Assembly: GCF_009746715.1 (NCBI RefSeq)
Contig: NZ_VRKW01000007.1
Span: 124,001 to 188,000, forward strand
Reading direction: 5' to 3'
DNA length: 64,000 nucleotides
DNA from: Ketobacter sp. MCCC 1A13808
GTDB taxonomy: Bacteria > Pseudomonadota > Gammaproteobacteria > Pseudomonadales > Ketobacteraceae
A program made the translations under genes and the position numbers. Under the pieces are notes generated by a model. The model saw only the letters and a program-made list of their open reading frames with translations, ran no database searches and was not told the origin of the DNA. Positions 35,679 through 46,110 of the stretch are shown here, piece by piece (the first letter of the stretch is position 1; every line of letters starts with the position of its first letter).

Positions 35679-38600
35679 ATGAAGTATTGCCCGTTGTCCC
35701 TATTGGCACTTTTTATGGCCGCGTCGTCAATTCAGGCTGCCCCCATCACCTTTATAGACCAATCCAACTCGATTCGCCTGACCGGGCATACCGAGAGCTG
35801 GGGTCTGGCTTGGGGCGATTTGAACGGCGACCGTTGGCCCGACCTTTTTATACAAGGACACCGGGATTATCCCCGTTTTTATCGTAACAACGGTGCCGGT
35901 GCGTTCGATGACGTGGCGACAGAATACGACCCGAACGGCATCTGGATGGAAAAGACCTACGACGATAAGCACGGTGCAACGATCGCCGATGTCGACAACG
36001 ACGGCGACCAGGATCTGTTAATTGCGGTGAGTGGTTCCGGCCCGGCGCAAATGCTGATTAATCAGGCTGAATCCGGGGGCAAGTTTGTGGATCGGGCATC
36101 GAGCGCCGGCATCAGCGATGACGGCACCGCCCGCATGGGGCTGTGGTTTGACTACAACAACGACGGTCGTCTTGATCTGTTACAACAGTCTTCCGGAGGT
36201 TCCACTCTGAGCCGACGCAACACCAGCGGCTTCTCTTTCACCCGCAGAAGCGGCGATATCTGCCCTGGCCACGGCGACTACGGCCAGCTCACCGACATCA
36301 ACAACGATGGCAAACTCGATTACATTTGCGGACGCCAAGGTGATTTTCCGCAAGCCATCTATGATTTTTCGACCGGCTCGTTCAGAAGCATTACCAGCCT
36401 GGTGCCAACGGTCAGCAACGTAGTGGACAGTATTTCCGGCGATTTTAACAACGACCTTAAGTCCGACTTGGTGCTGATGCGCGGTGCGCTGCGCGCCTCC
36501 GGTGCCGCCAAAATCGACGACCGCTCGATCAATGCATGGCTACGGGGCTCATCCAGCTCCGGCTTTCAGTTTTCCGCCAACGGCCAAATAACCGTGACCG
36601 TCGATTACGACGGATTAGGCGTATACGCAGATGCACCCTCCTCCGTCCTTAACACCAACGGCAACACCTCTGCCACTATCGGTGGGGCTAGCGTTTCCTA
36701 TTCTTCTTCATCCGGCAAATGGACCGTAAGGCTGGGCTCAACCGAGCAGGTTTATGTGCGGGTACGGGCGGTCAATCCGGTTAGCGAACCGGTGATGATC
36801 AATATGCTCGATGCCGAGCTGCCCACACCGGCTTTTTACCTGCTAAACGGCGATTCCGGCTTTAGCCTGAATCACGGTGCCGGTTTAAGTGATGCCGTGA
36901 GCTGCGTTAGCGCGGCGGCCGCCGACTTTGACAATGACATGGACCTGGATATCTACATGGCTTGTCGTCAGGGGGTATCCAATCTGGCCAACCGCTATTA
37001 CGACAACCAGGGCGACGGCACCTTCGTGCTGGTCACCTCTCATGGTGGCGAAGGCCCTATCGGTGCCGGCGTTGAAATCGGTGTAGCTGAGAGCGTTGCG
37101 ATCGCCGACTACGATGTCGACGGTTTCGTGGATGTGGCGGTCACCAACGGACTGCTTTACTACCCGGTCAGCTTTGGCGGGTCTGATAAGCTGTTCAAGA
37201 ACACCGGCAATGGCAATCACTGGATCCAACTGGATTTGACGGGCACGACCTCCAATCGGGACGCGATTGGTGCAAAAATCTATGCAACAGCCGGCGGCGT
37301 AACTCAGCTGCGGGAACAGAATGGCGGCTTTCATCGTTGGTCCCAGAACTCCAAACGCATCCATTTTGGCTTAGCCTCTAACACGACAGTCGACATTACT
37401 ATCGAATGGCCGTCCGGCCAGGTCGATACCTACACCGGTCTCTCCGCTGACCAACTTTATGAAGCAATTGAAGGTTCTGACATCAATCCTGTGGTTCTGG
37501 GTGAACCAATCACGCCCAAACTAGCGGCTGGGGATGAGTGTGGTGAACCCGGCTATACCTCCACTTTGGGCCCTGTATTACTGATCTGGCGCAATTGCGA
37601 AACCAACACCTGGCTGCTGCGGGCCAAAGGTGGGCTAGGCCGGCTAACCCATAATTTGCCTCAGGTCGCCACCGGCAGATTGCTCAGCGATCGCCAATTT
37701 GGCTACGCTAATCCCGTATCCACCGATGGCAATGATATCGTCGATAACTCCACCGGCAACGTCGTTGATTTTTCCCTGAGCGTGCAACAGGATGCGGTAA
37801 ACAGCAAAGGCATCAACTTTACCACGAGCGGTCAGACACGCACCTGCCTGTCCCTGGAAGGCACCCAATTCAGAGCCATCTATCTGGGCGGTAGCGGCAA
37901 GCGCATCTATCCACCCTTCGATATCACCACGTTGGATGCCTGCGTGCTCGATTTCGACAATGACGGCCTGACCGACGATGTCGACACTGATGATGACAAC
38001 GACGGCATACCGGATCTGGACGATGAATTTCCCTATGACGACTCGGAATGGCTCGACAGCGATGGCGACGGCGTTGGCAATAACTCCGATGTCTTCCCCA
38101 ATGATCCAACCGAAACCACCGACAGCGATAATGACGGTGTGGGCGATAACAGCGACGCGTTTCCCAACGACCCCTATGAAACCAGCGACAGCGATGGTGA
38201 CGGCGTCGGTGACAACGCAGATGCGTTTCCCAACAACCCTAATGAAAACAGCGACAGCGACGGCGACGGCGTCGGCGATAACAGCGACATCGATATCGAT
38301 AACGACGGCCTGGTGAACGCCGCTGAGACGATTTCAAGCAACGGCCAATTCAGGATTTTACAGGTCAAATCCGCATCCACTGTGGACTCTCTGGCGGACG
38401 CGGACGCAACGTTGGCAAGCGGTGGCACCGGTTCGACCCGCGGTTACCGCGACACGGTGAACCTTGCGGATGGCACCACCGATGGCCATTTCGGCAGCAA
38501 CCAGAGTTTTGCTTACGGGGACGACTTTGTAGTGCGCGCTAGCGGCGAGTTTAATGTCAGTAGCGCTGGCACCTATACCTTCGGCACCAACACCGACGAC

Positions 38601-41372
38601 GGAGTTCGGGTACGTGTCGACGGCGCTAACGTCATTGTTGATGACAGCCTGCACGGCTCGGAAGATCATTTTGGCCAGGTTACGTTGACCGCAGGCACTC
38701 ACAGTATCGAGGTGGTTTACTTCGAGCGCTCAGGCGGTGCAACGCTGGAACTATTTATGGCGCCCGGTTCCGAAAACAGTTTCAGCTCCCGTTTTAGTCT
38801 GATGACCTCGTCAACGGACTATCAGGTGCTGGACAATTTCGAAAGCAACCAAGGCTGGGTGCGCGACCCATTCAACACAGATACCGCCACCCGTGGATTA
38901 TGGGCGGTCGGTAATCCGAGCGGCACCTCAAGCTCAGGCACTCCGATGCAACTCAACACCACCACCAGCGGCTCGGGCGCATTAATTACCGAGCTGGCGT
39001 CCGGCAGTGCCGTCGGCACCTATGACGTGGACAACGGCACAACGTCGACCCGATCTCCGGCCATTGCCCTGCCGTCCAACGCGCAGGCGCTGGCATTCAA
39101 TTACTACTTTGCTCATTTGAACAACGCGACCAACGACGATTTCTTCCGTGTGTCCATTATCTCTGGCGGTAGCCGTTACGCACTGCTTGAGCAGCGCGGC
39201 AGCGCGACCGAACGCGCAGCAGTCTGGACCACCTACATGGCGGATGTTTCTGCCTTTGCGGGACAAACCATCCAACTGTTAGTGGAAGCGGCTGATGCCG
39301 GTTCCGCATCGCTGATCGAAGCCGGCATGGACGATATCGAAATGTCCTTTGCAGTGCAGTCATCCAATGACGCCGACGGCGACGGCATTCCTAACGACCG
39401 TGATCTGGACAGCGACAATGACTCCATACCGGATGTAGTTGAGGCTGGTCTGAGCGATACAGATGGCAATTACATCGTCGACGACCTGGTCAATGAACAG
39501 GGCACGGTTTGGGTAGCCCCGGACACCGACGGTGACGGCATACCCGATTTTCTGGATGCCGAATCCAACAACCCCGCCAATGACGGAACCGCATACGACA
39601 TCAGCAACACCGTCTATGCCAGCTTCGACACCAATGGCGATGGCATGATCACCAGCGCCGATGCTAACGGCGGCATAGATGCGGATGGCGATGGAATCGA
39701 CGATCTGGTGGACACCGATCCAACGCAACCCGGAAGCGGCCCTGCCCCAACCGACAGCGACAGCGACGGAGTACCGGATAGCCAGGATGCCTACCCGAAC
39801 GATCCTTTGCGTACGGTACCCGCAGTCGCTATCAGTAATGTCACGACCATGGAGGATGCCGGTAGCGTGGCGTTACAGGTGACCCTGTCCGTGGCAGCGC
39901 GACAACCTGCCGCCATTAACGTATCAACGACAAACGACACTGCCGTCAGTGGCAGCGACTACACCGCTACCAATCTGACGCTGAACTTCGCGGTCGGCGA
40001 AAGCAGTAAATCCATCCTGATACCAATCACCGATGATTTAACAGCGGAAGCCAACGAAAGCTTCAGAGTGAATTTGTCTAACCCCGTTGCACTGACGCTT
40101 GACACGGCGAGCGCCACCATCACTATTCAGGACAACGACAGCAGCGGCTTGTCAGACTCCTGCTTCGAGCCCGCGTATGATTCGCAAACCGAGAAAGGCG
40201 TCTATATCTGGGAGCTTTGCGATGGCAGTGGTGAATGGCGTATGCGAGTCACCGGCGGTGGCGATGCTAATGGCGTTGTTTATACCGGCTATATTGAATC
40301 TTCCGGCGGGTTGACCTTCACCGGTTACAGCATCGAGAACAGCGATTCACTCGACGACAGCACAGCGGATCTACTGACCTATGAGCTTAAAGTCTGGAAT
40401 GGTGGTGTGGACGGTGTGGATTTCACACCCGCGGCCGACGCCTGCCTAACCACGACTTCGCCTTCCCTGCCTATCTATATGGGACAGAACCGAATCAGTG
40501 TCAGCTCGCCTTTCAACCTCACCACCCTGACCGCCTGCGACGTTGCACCGCCACAAGCAGAATGCGGTGAACCGGCCTACGATCGCTTTTCGGAACAAGG
40601 CCTGTTCTTGTGGAAAGACTGCCTGCTCGATGAGTGGAATGTCAGAGTAAGCAGTGGCGGCGATCCGGCTGGCGTGGTTGCGACCGGTGTGGTCACCTCC
40701 GAAGGCGGGTTTAGCGACGTAGCGTCATACAGCTACGAGCCAAACGACATTTTGGACAACGTGACCAATCCGGACGAGATCTACTATCAGATGAAAGCCT
40801 GGAATGCCGCTGAAGACGGATTCACCTTCAAACCCAACGCGGCCAATGCCTGCTTTGTGCTTGACGAAGATCTACCTGTCTACCTGGGCAAAAGTAAACA
40901 AATCATCGATACCCCGTTGAACCTGACGACTTTGCAAAGTTGCTCATTGGCGCCGGAACCGGCCGAATGCGGCGAACCGACCTACGATAACGCAACCGAC
41001 CCCGGACTTTACCTATGGAAGGATTGCAATGCGACCGGCAGTGATGCCCAGTGGTACTTGCGCGCGGTCGGCGGTGGACTTAGCTGGTCGCCCTATAGCG
41101 GACAATTAACATCAAGTCAGCCGGTAGCGGCCACCGGAGTCGAGCTGGAAAGCAATGATATGGTTGACGCTACCCAGGGAGACAATGGTATCGACTATAT
41201 TCTTTATGTCGCGAACAAGGCCATCGACGGATTGAATCTGAGCATACCCGCTGGCAGCCAAACCTGTTTCGACTCTCAGGTTATACCGGATGGCGCTCAG
41301 GTTTATGTCGGCAGAAACAAGCAGACGATGACCGATCTTTTCAATCTGGAAGATCTCGGCACCTGCCAATGA
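35679..41372 (+). CDS. Giant exported VCBS/ASPIC/TSP3/PA14/Calx-beta protein
   Basis: A 1,897-residue exported protein with a signal peptide (residues 1-20, ending IQA). In order: VCBS/FG-GAP repeats with DxNxDGxxD loops (about 30-500); an ASPIC/UnbV domain (about 510-590); a first cysteine-bounded module starting CGEPGY (about 618-755); thrombospondin type 3 calcium repeats (about 759-877, DSDGDGVGDN units); a PA14-like domain (about 890-1040); a beta-sandwich of MAM or CBM type (about 1050-1224); more calcium repeats; a Calx-beta domain (about 1380-1485); and three further cysteine-bounded modules to the end (starting about 1494, 1628 and 1764). It is probably a large calcium-bound surface or secreted adhesin or scaffold. 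No C-terminal sorting signal of a known type is seen. Confidence 0.85.
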   Translation: MKYCPLSLLALFMAASSIQAAPITFIDQSNSIRLTGHTESWGLAWGDLNGDRWPDLFIQGHRDYPRFYRNNGAGAFDDVATEYDPNGIWMEKTYDDKHGATIADVDNDGDQDLLIAVSGSGPAQMLINQAESGGKFVDRASSAGISDDGTARMGLWFDYNNDGRLDLLQQSSGGSTLSRRNTSGFSFTRRSGDICPGHGDYGQLTDINNDGKLDYICGRQGDFPQAIYDFSTGSFRSITSLVPTVSNVVDSISGDFNNDLKSDLVLMRGALRASGAAKIDDRSINAWLRGSSSSGFQFSANGQITVTVDYDGLGVYADAPSSVLNTNGNTSATIGGASVSYSSSSGKWTVRLGSTEQVYVRVRAVNPVSEPVMINMLDAELPTPAFYLLNGDSGFSLNHGAGLSDAVSCVSAAAADFDNDMDLDIYMACRQGVSNLANRYYDNQGDGTFVLVTSHGGEGPIGAGVEIGVAESVAIADYDVDGFVDVAVTNGLLYYPVSFGGSDKLFKNTGNGNHWIQLDLTGTTSNRDAIGAKIYATAGGVTQLREQNGGFHRWSQNSKRIHFGLASNTTVDITIEWPSGQVDTYTGLSADQLYEAIEGSDINPVVLGEPITPKLAAGDECGEPGYTSTLGPVLLIWRNCETNTWLLRAKGGLGRLTHNLPQVATGRLLSDRQFGYANPVSTDGNDIVDNSTGNVVDFSLSVQQDAVNSKGINFTTSGQTRTCLSLEGTQFRAIYLGGSGKRIYPPFDITTLDACVLDFDNDGLTDDVDTDDDNDGIPDLDDEFPYDDSEWLDSDGDGVGNNSDVFPNDPTETTDSDNDGVGDNSDAFPNDPYETSDSDGDGVGDNADAFPNNPNENSDSDGDGVGDNSDIDIDNDGLVNAAETISSNGQFRILQVKSASTVDSLADADATLASGGTGSTRGYRDTVNLADGTTDGHFGSNQSFAYGDDFVVRASGEFNVSSAGTYTFGTNTDDGVRVRVDGANVIVDDSLHGSEDHFGQVTLTAGTHSIEVVYFERSGGATLELFMAPGSENSFSSRFSLMTSSTDYQVLDNFESNQGWVRDPFNTDTATRGLWAVGNPSGTSSSGTPMQLNTTTSGSGALITELASGSAVGTYDVDNGTTSTRSPAIALPSNAQALAFNYYFAHLNNATNDDFFRVSIISGGSRYALLEQRGSATERAAVWTTYMADVSAFAGQTIQLLVEAADAGSASLIEAGMDDIEMSFAVQSSNDADGDGIPNDRDLDSDNDSIPDVVEAGLSDTDGNYIVDDLVNEQGTVWVAPDTDGDGIPDFLDAESNNPANDGTAYDISNTVYASFDTNGDGMITSADANGGIDADGDGIDDLVDTDPTQPGSGPAPTDSDSDGVPDSQDAYPNDPLRTVPAVAISNVTTMEDAGSVALQVTLSVAARQPAAINVSTTNDTAVSGSDYTATNLTLNFAVGESSKSILIPITDDLTAEANESFRVNLSNPVALTLDTASATITIQDNDSSGLSDSCFEPAYDSQTEKGVYIWELCDGSGEWRMRVTGGGDANGVVYTGYIESSGGLTFTGYSIENSDSLDDSTADLLTYELKVWNGGVDGVDFTPAADACLTTTSPSLPIYMGQNRISVSSPFNLTTLTACDVAPPQAECGEPAYDRFSEQGLFLWKDCLLDEWNVRVSSGGDPAGVVATGVVTSEGGFSDVASYSYEPNDILDNVTNPDEIYYQMKAWNAAEDGFTFKPNAANACFVLDEDLPVYLGKSKQIIDTPLNLTTLQSCSLAPEPAECGEPTYDNATDPGLYLWKDCNATGSDAQWYLRAVGGGLSWSPYSGQLTSSQPVAATGVELESNDMVDATQGDNGIDYILYVANKAIDGLNLSIPAGSQTCFDSQVIPDGAQVYVGRNKQTMTDLFNLEDLGTCQ

Positions 41373-41394
41373 TGGTTGCTTGAAATAACCAAAA

Positions 41395-41429
41395 CCGCGT
41401 GGCCGCTGCGTTCTGTCGCGGCCACGCGG
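41395..41429. terminator. Terminator after the giant VCBS gene
   Basis: CCGCGTGGCCG (41395-41405) / CGGCCACGCGG (41419-41429), perfect over 11 bp. GCAGCGGAAAAATC follows on the plus strand. On the minus strand it is followed by TTTTGG, so it may serve both directions. Confidence 0.6.
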
Positions 41430-41547
41430 CAGCGGAAAAATCAACCGTGCTTAAAGTCGTGGACCCCATTCAACTTACGTAAACAGGCATTTTCGTCCAG
41501 CCCCCGCACGCATAGGGCCGAATAGTTCTCAGGATTAATGGGTAAAA

Positions 41548-42336
41548 TCACTCTATGTCGATTTCGATGCTGCCCTGCATATAAGTAATGGCGTTGCCCG
41601 AGATCAAGACCCTGTCGTTTCTGGTTTCACACAAGAGCCTGCCGCCACGACGGGACACTTGCTTTGCGCGAAGCGTGGGTTTCCCCAGTCGATCAGACCA
41701 ATACGGTGCCAATTGGGTATAAGCAGATCCTGTGACGGGATCTTCCGGGATACCGTATTTGGGAGCGAAGAAACGCACAATAAAATCAAACTCGGTGGAG
41801 GGGGCCGTTGCAATCACACCCCGAAGATCAAGCTGCATTAACGCTTCCTGGTCCGGCGCGATCTGGAATACATCTTCCTCATTTTCAAAGACGGCAACGT
41901 AATCTTCACACTCCAAGCACACCACCGGCTCTTTACCAAGTCCGGTGGACAGCAGGGCTGGAGTGATACATTGAACAGGTGGTTGAGCAGGAAAATCCAG
42001 CGTCAATAGCTCGCCCGCTTTAGTTACTTTCAATAAACCGGAACGTGACTCAAAGGACAGCGTGTCTTCTTTTCGTCCCAAAATAGAAAACAATACGTAA
42101 GCACTGGCAAGCGTCGCATGCCCACACAGATCGACTTCGGTCGCCGGTGTAAACCACCGAATATGAAAACCACTTTCTGAAGGCACAAAAAATGCCGTTT
42201 CAGAAAGATTATTTTCCTCTGCGATGGATTGCATTACCGAATCCGGCAGCCATTCTTCCAAAGGAACCACGGCGGCGGGATTACCCTCAAACGCTTTTTC
42301 AGCAAAAGCATCAATTTGATAAATGGATAATTTCAT
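41548..42336 (-). CDS. PhzF family isomerase/epimerase
   Basis: A 262-residue PhzF-fold protein with two diaminopimelate-epimerase-like halves. Seen: IYQIDAFAEKAFEGNPAAVVPL at the start, the catalytic Glu in NNLSETAFFV, TPATEVDLCGHATLAS, and EDPVTGSAYTQLAPYW in the second half. The metabolite is unknown; most PhzF homologues outside phenazine clusters are uncharacterised. It stands alone between the giant VCBS gene and the sulfatase gene. Confidence 0.9.
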   Translation of the reverse strand: MKLSIYQIDAFAEKAFEGNPAAVVPLEEWLPDSVMQSIAEENNLSETAFFVPSESGFHIRWFTPATEVDLCGHATLASAYVLFSILGRKEDTLSFESRSGLLKVTKAGELLTLDFPAQPPVQCITPALLSTGLGKEPVVCLECEDYVAVFENEEDVFQIAPDQEALMQLDLRGVIATAPSTEFDFIVRFFAPKYGIPEDPVTGSAYTQLAPYWSDRLGKPTLRAKQVSRRGGRLLCETRNDRVLISGNAITYMQGSIEIDIE

Positions 42337-42457
42337 TGCGCACTCTGTTTGTCTTTAATATCGATCTCGCCAACGCGAATTCAAAGTTTGTTCAATCAAA
42401 AATAAAACAGGGCTGCGCGAATCCCCACAGCCCTGCCAGTTTCATACCAATGTGCTA

Positions 42458-44044
42458 TCAGTGACTGCCCATGTTGGATTTAAGCTGCTCTTCAATCTTT
42501 GATAAATTGAAGGAACCAGGAGACTGGCTTGGCGGATACTCTTTCATTGATGCTAAAAATTGTGCTGCCAAGCCCTGAATCGGCACAATCACAAACGGCC
42601 GCGAAAGGAACCAGTCCTCATACACGTTCGCATTGTGCTGGGCTTTTTCGAACGGATCTCGTCTCAGGTTGAATAACAAGGGCACCCGCAATTCTATAAA
42701 AGGTTCACGCCATACACCGAACGCCTTGCCCCTGTTTTCAAGGAACACCACTTTCCAATCGTTATATCGAGCCGCAACCACCTGGCCATCATCATTCACG
42801 TACCAGAACTCCTTACGTGGTGATTCCTTGGCTTTTCCCGTCAAATAATCCAGCTGATTGTAGCCATCAAGGTGATTGCGATATTTGCGCCCGTTGATAC
42901 GGGTGCCTTTGAGCAAGCGTTCCTTAACATCGGTGTCACCTGCGATAGCTGCAAAGGTTACCAGCCAGTCTTCGTGAGCAACAATGCCATTAAGGGTTTG
43001 GTCGGCTGGGAATTTTTCTGGCCAACGTACGAAAGTGGGAACTCGATAAGCGCCCTCCCAGTTCGAATTCTTTTCACTTCGAAAGGGGGTCGTGCCAGCG
43101 TCAGGCCAAGTGTTGTAATGGGGCCCGTTATCAGTGGAATACATCACCACGGTGTCATCAGCAACACCCAACTCATCAAGCAATTTCAGGAATTGCCCAA
43201 TGTGCAGGTCGTGCTCCACCATGCCATCCGAATATTCATCCTGCCCCGACAAACCGCGATGCGCCTCTTTCACGTGGGTGCGAAAATGCATGCGCGTACC
43301 GTTCCACCACACAAACCAGGGTTTTCCAGCTTTATGCTGCTCCCGAATAAAATCCATTGCGCGCTTTGACGTCTCATCATCAATGGTTTCCATACGCTTC
43401 TTGGTCAAAGGGCCCGTGTCCGTAATCTTCTGTCCACCCTTTCCATCTGCCCAGGAATGAATAACACCACGAGGACCAAACTGCTCCAAAAACGTTTTTC
43501 CATTCGGCAGTTTCATGTCTCGCGGATAGTCTTCCTGCTCCGGCTCCTCTTCAGCATTCAAGTGATAGAGATTGCCCAAAAACTCATCAAATCCGTGGTT
43601 AGTCGGTAAATGCTCATCACGATCGCCCTGGTGGTTCTTGCCGAACTGCCCGGTGGAATAACCCTGGCCTTTCAGCACGGTCGCCATGGTAACGTCTTTG
43701 GTTGACCAGCCCTCTTTGGCACCCGGCAAGCCCACCTTCGTCATTCCGCTGCGAACCGGTACCGACCCACCGATAAAAGCTGCGCGCCCGGCAGTACAGC
43801 TTTGTTGGGCATAGTAATCAGTGAAAGAAACCCCTTCATTGGCGACGCGATCTATATTGGGCGTGCTATACCCCATCATACCGCGGTTGTTATGACTGAT
43901 ATTCCAGGTACCAATATCGTCACCCCACAACACCAAAATATTCGGTTTCTTGGTTTGTTCGGCAGCCTGCCCAACAACAGCAACCAATAGAAATACAATC
44001 AAAGTGCCCCAGTATTTAACAATCCCTGCTCTTTTTCTAAACAT
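42458..44044 (-). CDS. Arylsulfatase
   Basis: A 528-residue exported sulfatase. The signal peptide ends in VVGQAAEQ, then NILVLWGDDIG provides the calcium-binding aspartates. QQSCTAGRAAF contains the C-x-A-x-R signature whose cysteine is oxidised to formylglycine, and YSTDNGPHYNTWPD is the second metal-binding block. It hydrolyses sulfate esters in the periplasm or outside the cell. I start at the ATG at 44044 (MFRKRAG), which gives a normal signal peptide. No formylglycine-generating enzyme gene is in the window. Confidence 0.9.
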   Translation of the reverse strand: MFRKRAGIVKYWGTLIVFLLVAVVGQAAEQTKKPNILVLWGDDIGTWNISHNNRGMMGYSTPNIDRVANEGVSFTDYYAQQSCTAGRAAFIGGSVPVRSGMTKVGLPGAKEGWSTKDVTMATVLKGQGYSTGQFGKNHQGDRDEHLPTNHGFDEFLGNLYHLNAEEEPEQEDYPRDMKLPNGKTFLEQFGPRGVIHSWADGKGGQKITDTGPLTKKRMETIDDETSKRAMDFIREQHKAGKPWFVWWNGTRMHFRTHVKEAHRGLSGQDEYSDGMVEHDLHIGQFLKLLDELGVADDTVVMYSTDNGPHYNTWPDAGTTPFRSEKNSNWEGAYRVPTFVRWPEKFPADQTLNGIVAHEDWLVTFAAIAGDTDVKERLLKGTRINGRKYRNHLDGYNQLDYLTGKAKESPRKEFWYVNDDGQVVAARYNDWKVVFLENRGKAFGVWREPFIELRVPLLFNLRRDPFEKAQHNANVYEDWFLSRPFVIVPIQGLAAQFLASMKEYPPSQSPGSFNLSKIEEQLKSNMGSH

Positions 44045-44292
44045 CCAAAACGCCTCACTATTCCAAGTTGATGACAATTATTTGTATGTCGATACGGCGG
44101 ACACCAAGCAAGACTAATATAGAACTCAGGATTACGGAACCGTTGTAAAAAATTGTTCACGAGGGGGTTGGTCAGCAAGCAACCAGAAACAAAGAATGCG
44201 CCCCTCTAGTGAGTAGGCGTTCGGTTGAGGGAAGGCCCATAAGAGCTAACTACTATAATCCGTGTTACCCGATCACCGTTGATAGAAGATAG

Positions 44293-44451
44293 ATGGTGAA
44301 CGTAATTATGGGCTGGACTAAAACGCAATTCGATGAACCTGCCTGGGCTCATGAACGAAACCCAGATCCGACAGCAATTCACTATGTCACTAGAAGCCTA
44401 GGCTCTTCTTTTGCTGTGGAATCTGGCACCTGTCTTTGGATACTATATTAA
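44293..44451 (+). CDS. Doubtful small frame
   Basis: A 52-codon frame (ATG at 44293) in the 432-base gap between the sulfatase and Lcl-domain genes. It overlaps neither gene and has a mixed polar composition (MVNVIMGWTKTQFDEPAWAH). It has no recognised family and only a weak ribosome binding site; it may be a remnant. Confidence 0.2.
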   Translation: MVNVIMGWTKTQFDEPAWAHERNPDPTAIHYVTRSLGSSFAVESGTCLWILY

Positions 44452-44476
44452 CCCCATCCTGCTGCGCTTTGACCGC

Positions 44477-45844
44477 TTAAGGGTAGTCCAGAATACGGTA
44501 GTAACTAAAATCGCTATCCGTGATTTTCCCATTCTGGTATCGCATCTGCGCTGTGAAATGTCGCTTCATAATGTCACCACCCTCGATGCCCTTAACATCC
44601 ACTTGGCAGGTTTTCGTTTCAGTAGGTTCGATTGCCGAGAAAACGCATACTTTCGTCCACGCCTCTGTTGAAGGCTCCTCTGTTCGATCAAAAACGCGCA
44701 CATTCCTCAGTGGAACTACGCCGGTGTTGGTGACACTGACGTTATGGTACCAAGTACCACGATCATACAATTCGGGCCCCGGCCTCTGACTGTCAATATC
44801 CAAACCCGCCATCGTTACATCGAGAAATAGCGAGGGCTTGAAATCTGAGCCGCCGATATACCAGGCTGCCATATCTGATTGAACGTGATTACCCTCTTGT
44901 GAGCTGCCTTGAGCGGACAGCCGGATTTTTACTGCACCGTCAACGATCAGGCTCTCGCTAGTACAGGTCGCTTCTCCGCCTGCGGGAATCATGTCCAGGT
45001 AACACAATTCCTCGGGGTCGACGCGTTCCGGCTCTACACTCTCAGCATACAGGCGAACATCGAAGATAGATTGACCACTGGTGTTCTTGACTCGGTAGTT
45101 CCAACTGGCAGAGCTGCCGCTAACAGGGAATGACGGACCGGGAGCGGTCGCAGTCTCCATCCCATTCAGTGTCGCGTCCACGACTAGACGCAGATCGCCA
45201 GGATGGACTGCCCACGCACGCAGTTCATCAGTGACATCGGCCGAGCTCTGGAGTCCATTATTAATAGAGAAAAACCACGAATTTCCACCGAAATTCGGCC
45301 CCCAAGTCCGCCCCTCGTAGCGCTGGTTGGTCCAGTGACCTCCGGGTTTAAGATTCACGAAAGGGCCGGTATTTCTCAGTCCACCAACCCAATTGCCCGA
45401 AGCATCATAGGCGCCGTAATGACCGAATCTATCGTAACTCGAGAGGTTGCCGAGTGTATCGTACCAGAGGCTTGCCAGCTCGCTATAGACAGTCGTAGCC
45501 GCACTGCCGGTCAGCACGTTGTAACCACAATCGGAACCACCCTTGGTTTTAAATTGGGTGCATCCATCGTGGTCAATATCGATCATGCCCGGCAAGCGCC
45601 ACCCGGTAACGCCGTCAATTGCCAGAGACGTTGCCCACGCGTTGGCGTCGGCCCAACTCATCCAGCCGGTGGGATGATCGCCTGATGTTTTGGCATACCC
45701 CGTATCCGCAAGCCAGGTAATATCCAGAACATCATCGTAATAAGCCTTGCCATCAAGACTTGGAAATAACGCTGCACTGACCGGCGCACTGCATGCCATC
45801 AAAAGTAGCGCTACGTTTGCGCAGTTGGTAAACGAAGATTTCAT
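44477..45844 (-). CDS. Exported Lcl (DUF1566) domain protein
   Basis: A 455-residue exported protein with a signal peptide (residues 1-24, ending VSAALF). The N-terminal half is an Lcl/DUF1566 domain: DDVLDITWLADTGYAK, WMSWADANAWATSL and GWRLPGMIDIDHDGC, ending in HPGDLRLV. The C-terminal half is built of beta-sandwich segments resembling DUF11-like repeats (YRVKNTSGQSIFDVRLYAES and WYHNVSVTNTGVVPLRNVRVF). It is probably a surface or secreted protein of unknown ligand. Confidence 0.75.
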   Translation of the reverse strand: MKSSFTNCANVALLLMACSAPVSAALFPSLDGKAYYDDVLDITWLADTGYAKTSGDHPTGWMSWADANAWATSLAIDGVTGWRLPGMIDIDHDGCTQFKTKGGSDCGYNVLTGSAATTVYSELASLWYDTLGNLSSYDRFGHYGAYDASGNWVGGLRNTGPFVNLKPGGHWTNQRYEGRTWGPNFGGNSWFFSINNGLQSSADVTDELRAWAVHPGDLRLVVDATLNGMETATAPGPSFPVSGSSASWNYRVKNTSGQSIFDVRLYAESVEPERVDPEELCYLDMIPAGGEATCTSESLIVDGAVKIRLSAQGSSQEGNHVQSDMAAWYIGGSDFKPSLFLDVTMAGLDIDSQRPGPELYDRGTWYHNVSVTNTGVVPLRNVRVFDRTEEPSTEAWTKVCVFSAIEPTETKTCQVDVKGIEGGDIMKRHFTAQMRYQNGKITDSDFSYYRILDYP

Positions 45845-46110
45845 TAACTCATCCCTAAATTATAATTTTTCATACACTGTCTTATCGCCAAACAGGCACT
45901 TTCGCCACCGAAAAGAGAAAGCCATTATTAACGCTCCGGGGCGGGGGCACAGCAAGGCAACACCTAGATTCGACGCCTTCTCATAGCGGATATTCCACTT
46001 CTTTTCTTCGCTTCATATTCAACTCATTCACCAGTAGATCCGCCCTCACCCTTGAAACCGGCTGGTGGGCATATGGCTTTTATAGGCCGGTAAAGACATT
46101 ACCGATCAGT

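Noticed and set aside
38174-38428. Minus-strand serine/leucine-rich frame under the calcium repeats
   Set aside because: It is a mirror of the repeated GAT/GAC codons of the thrombospondin type 3 units.
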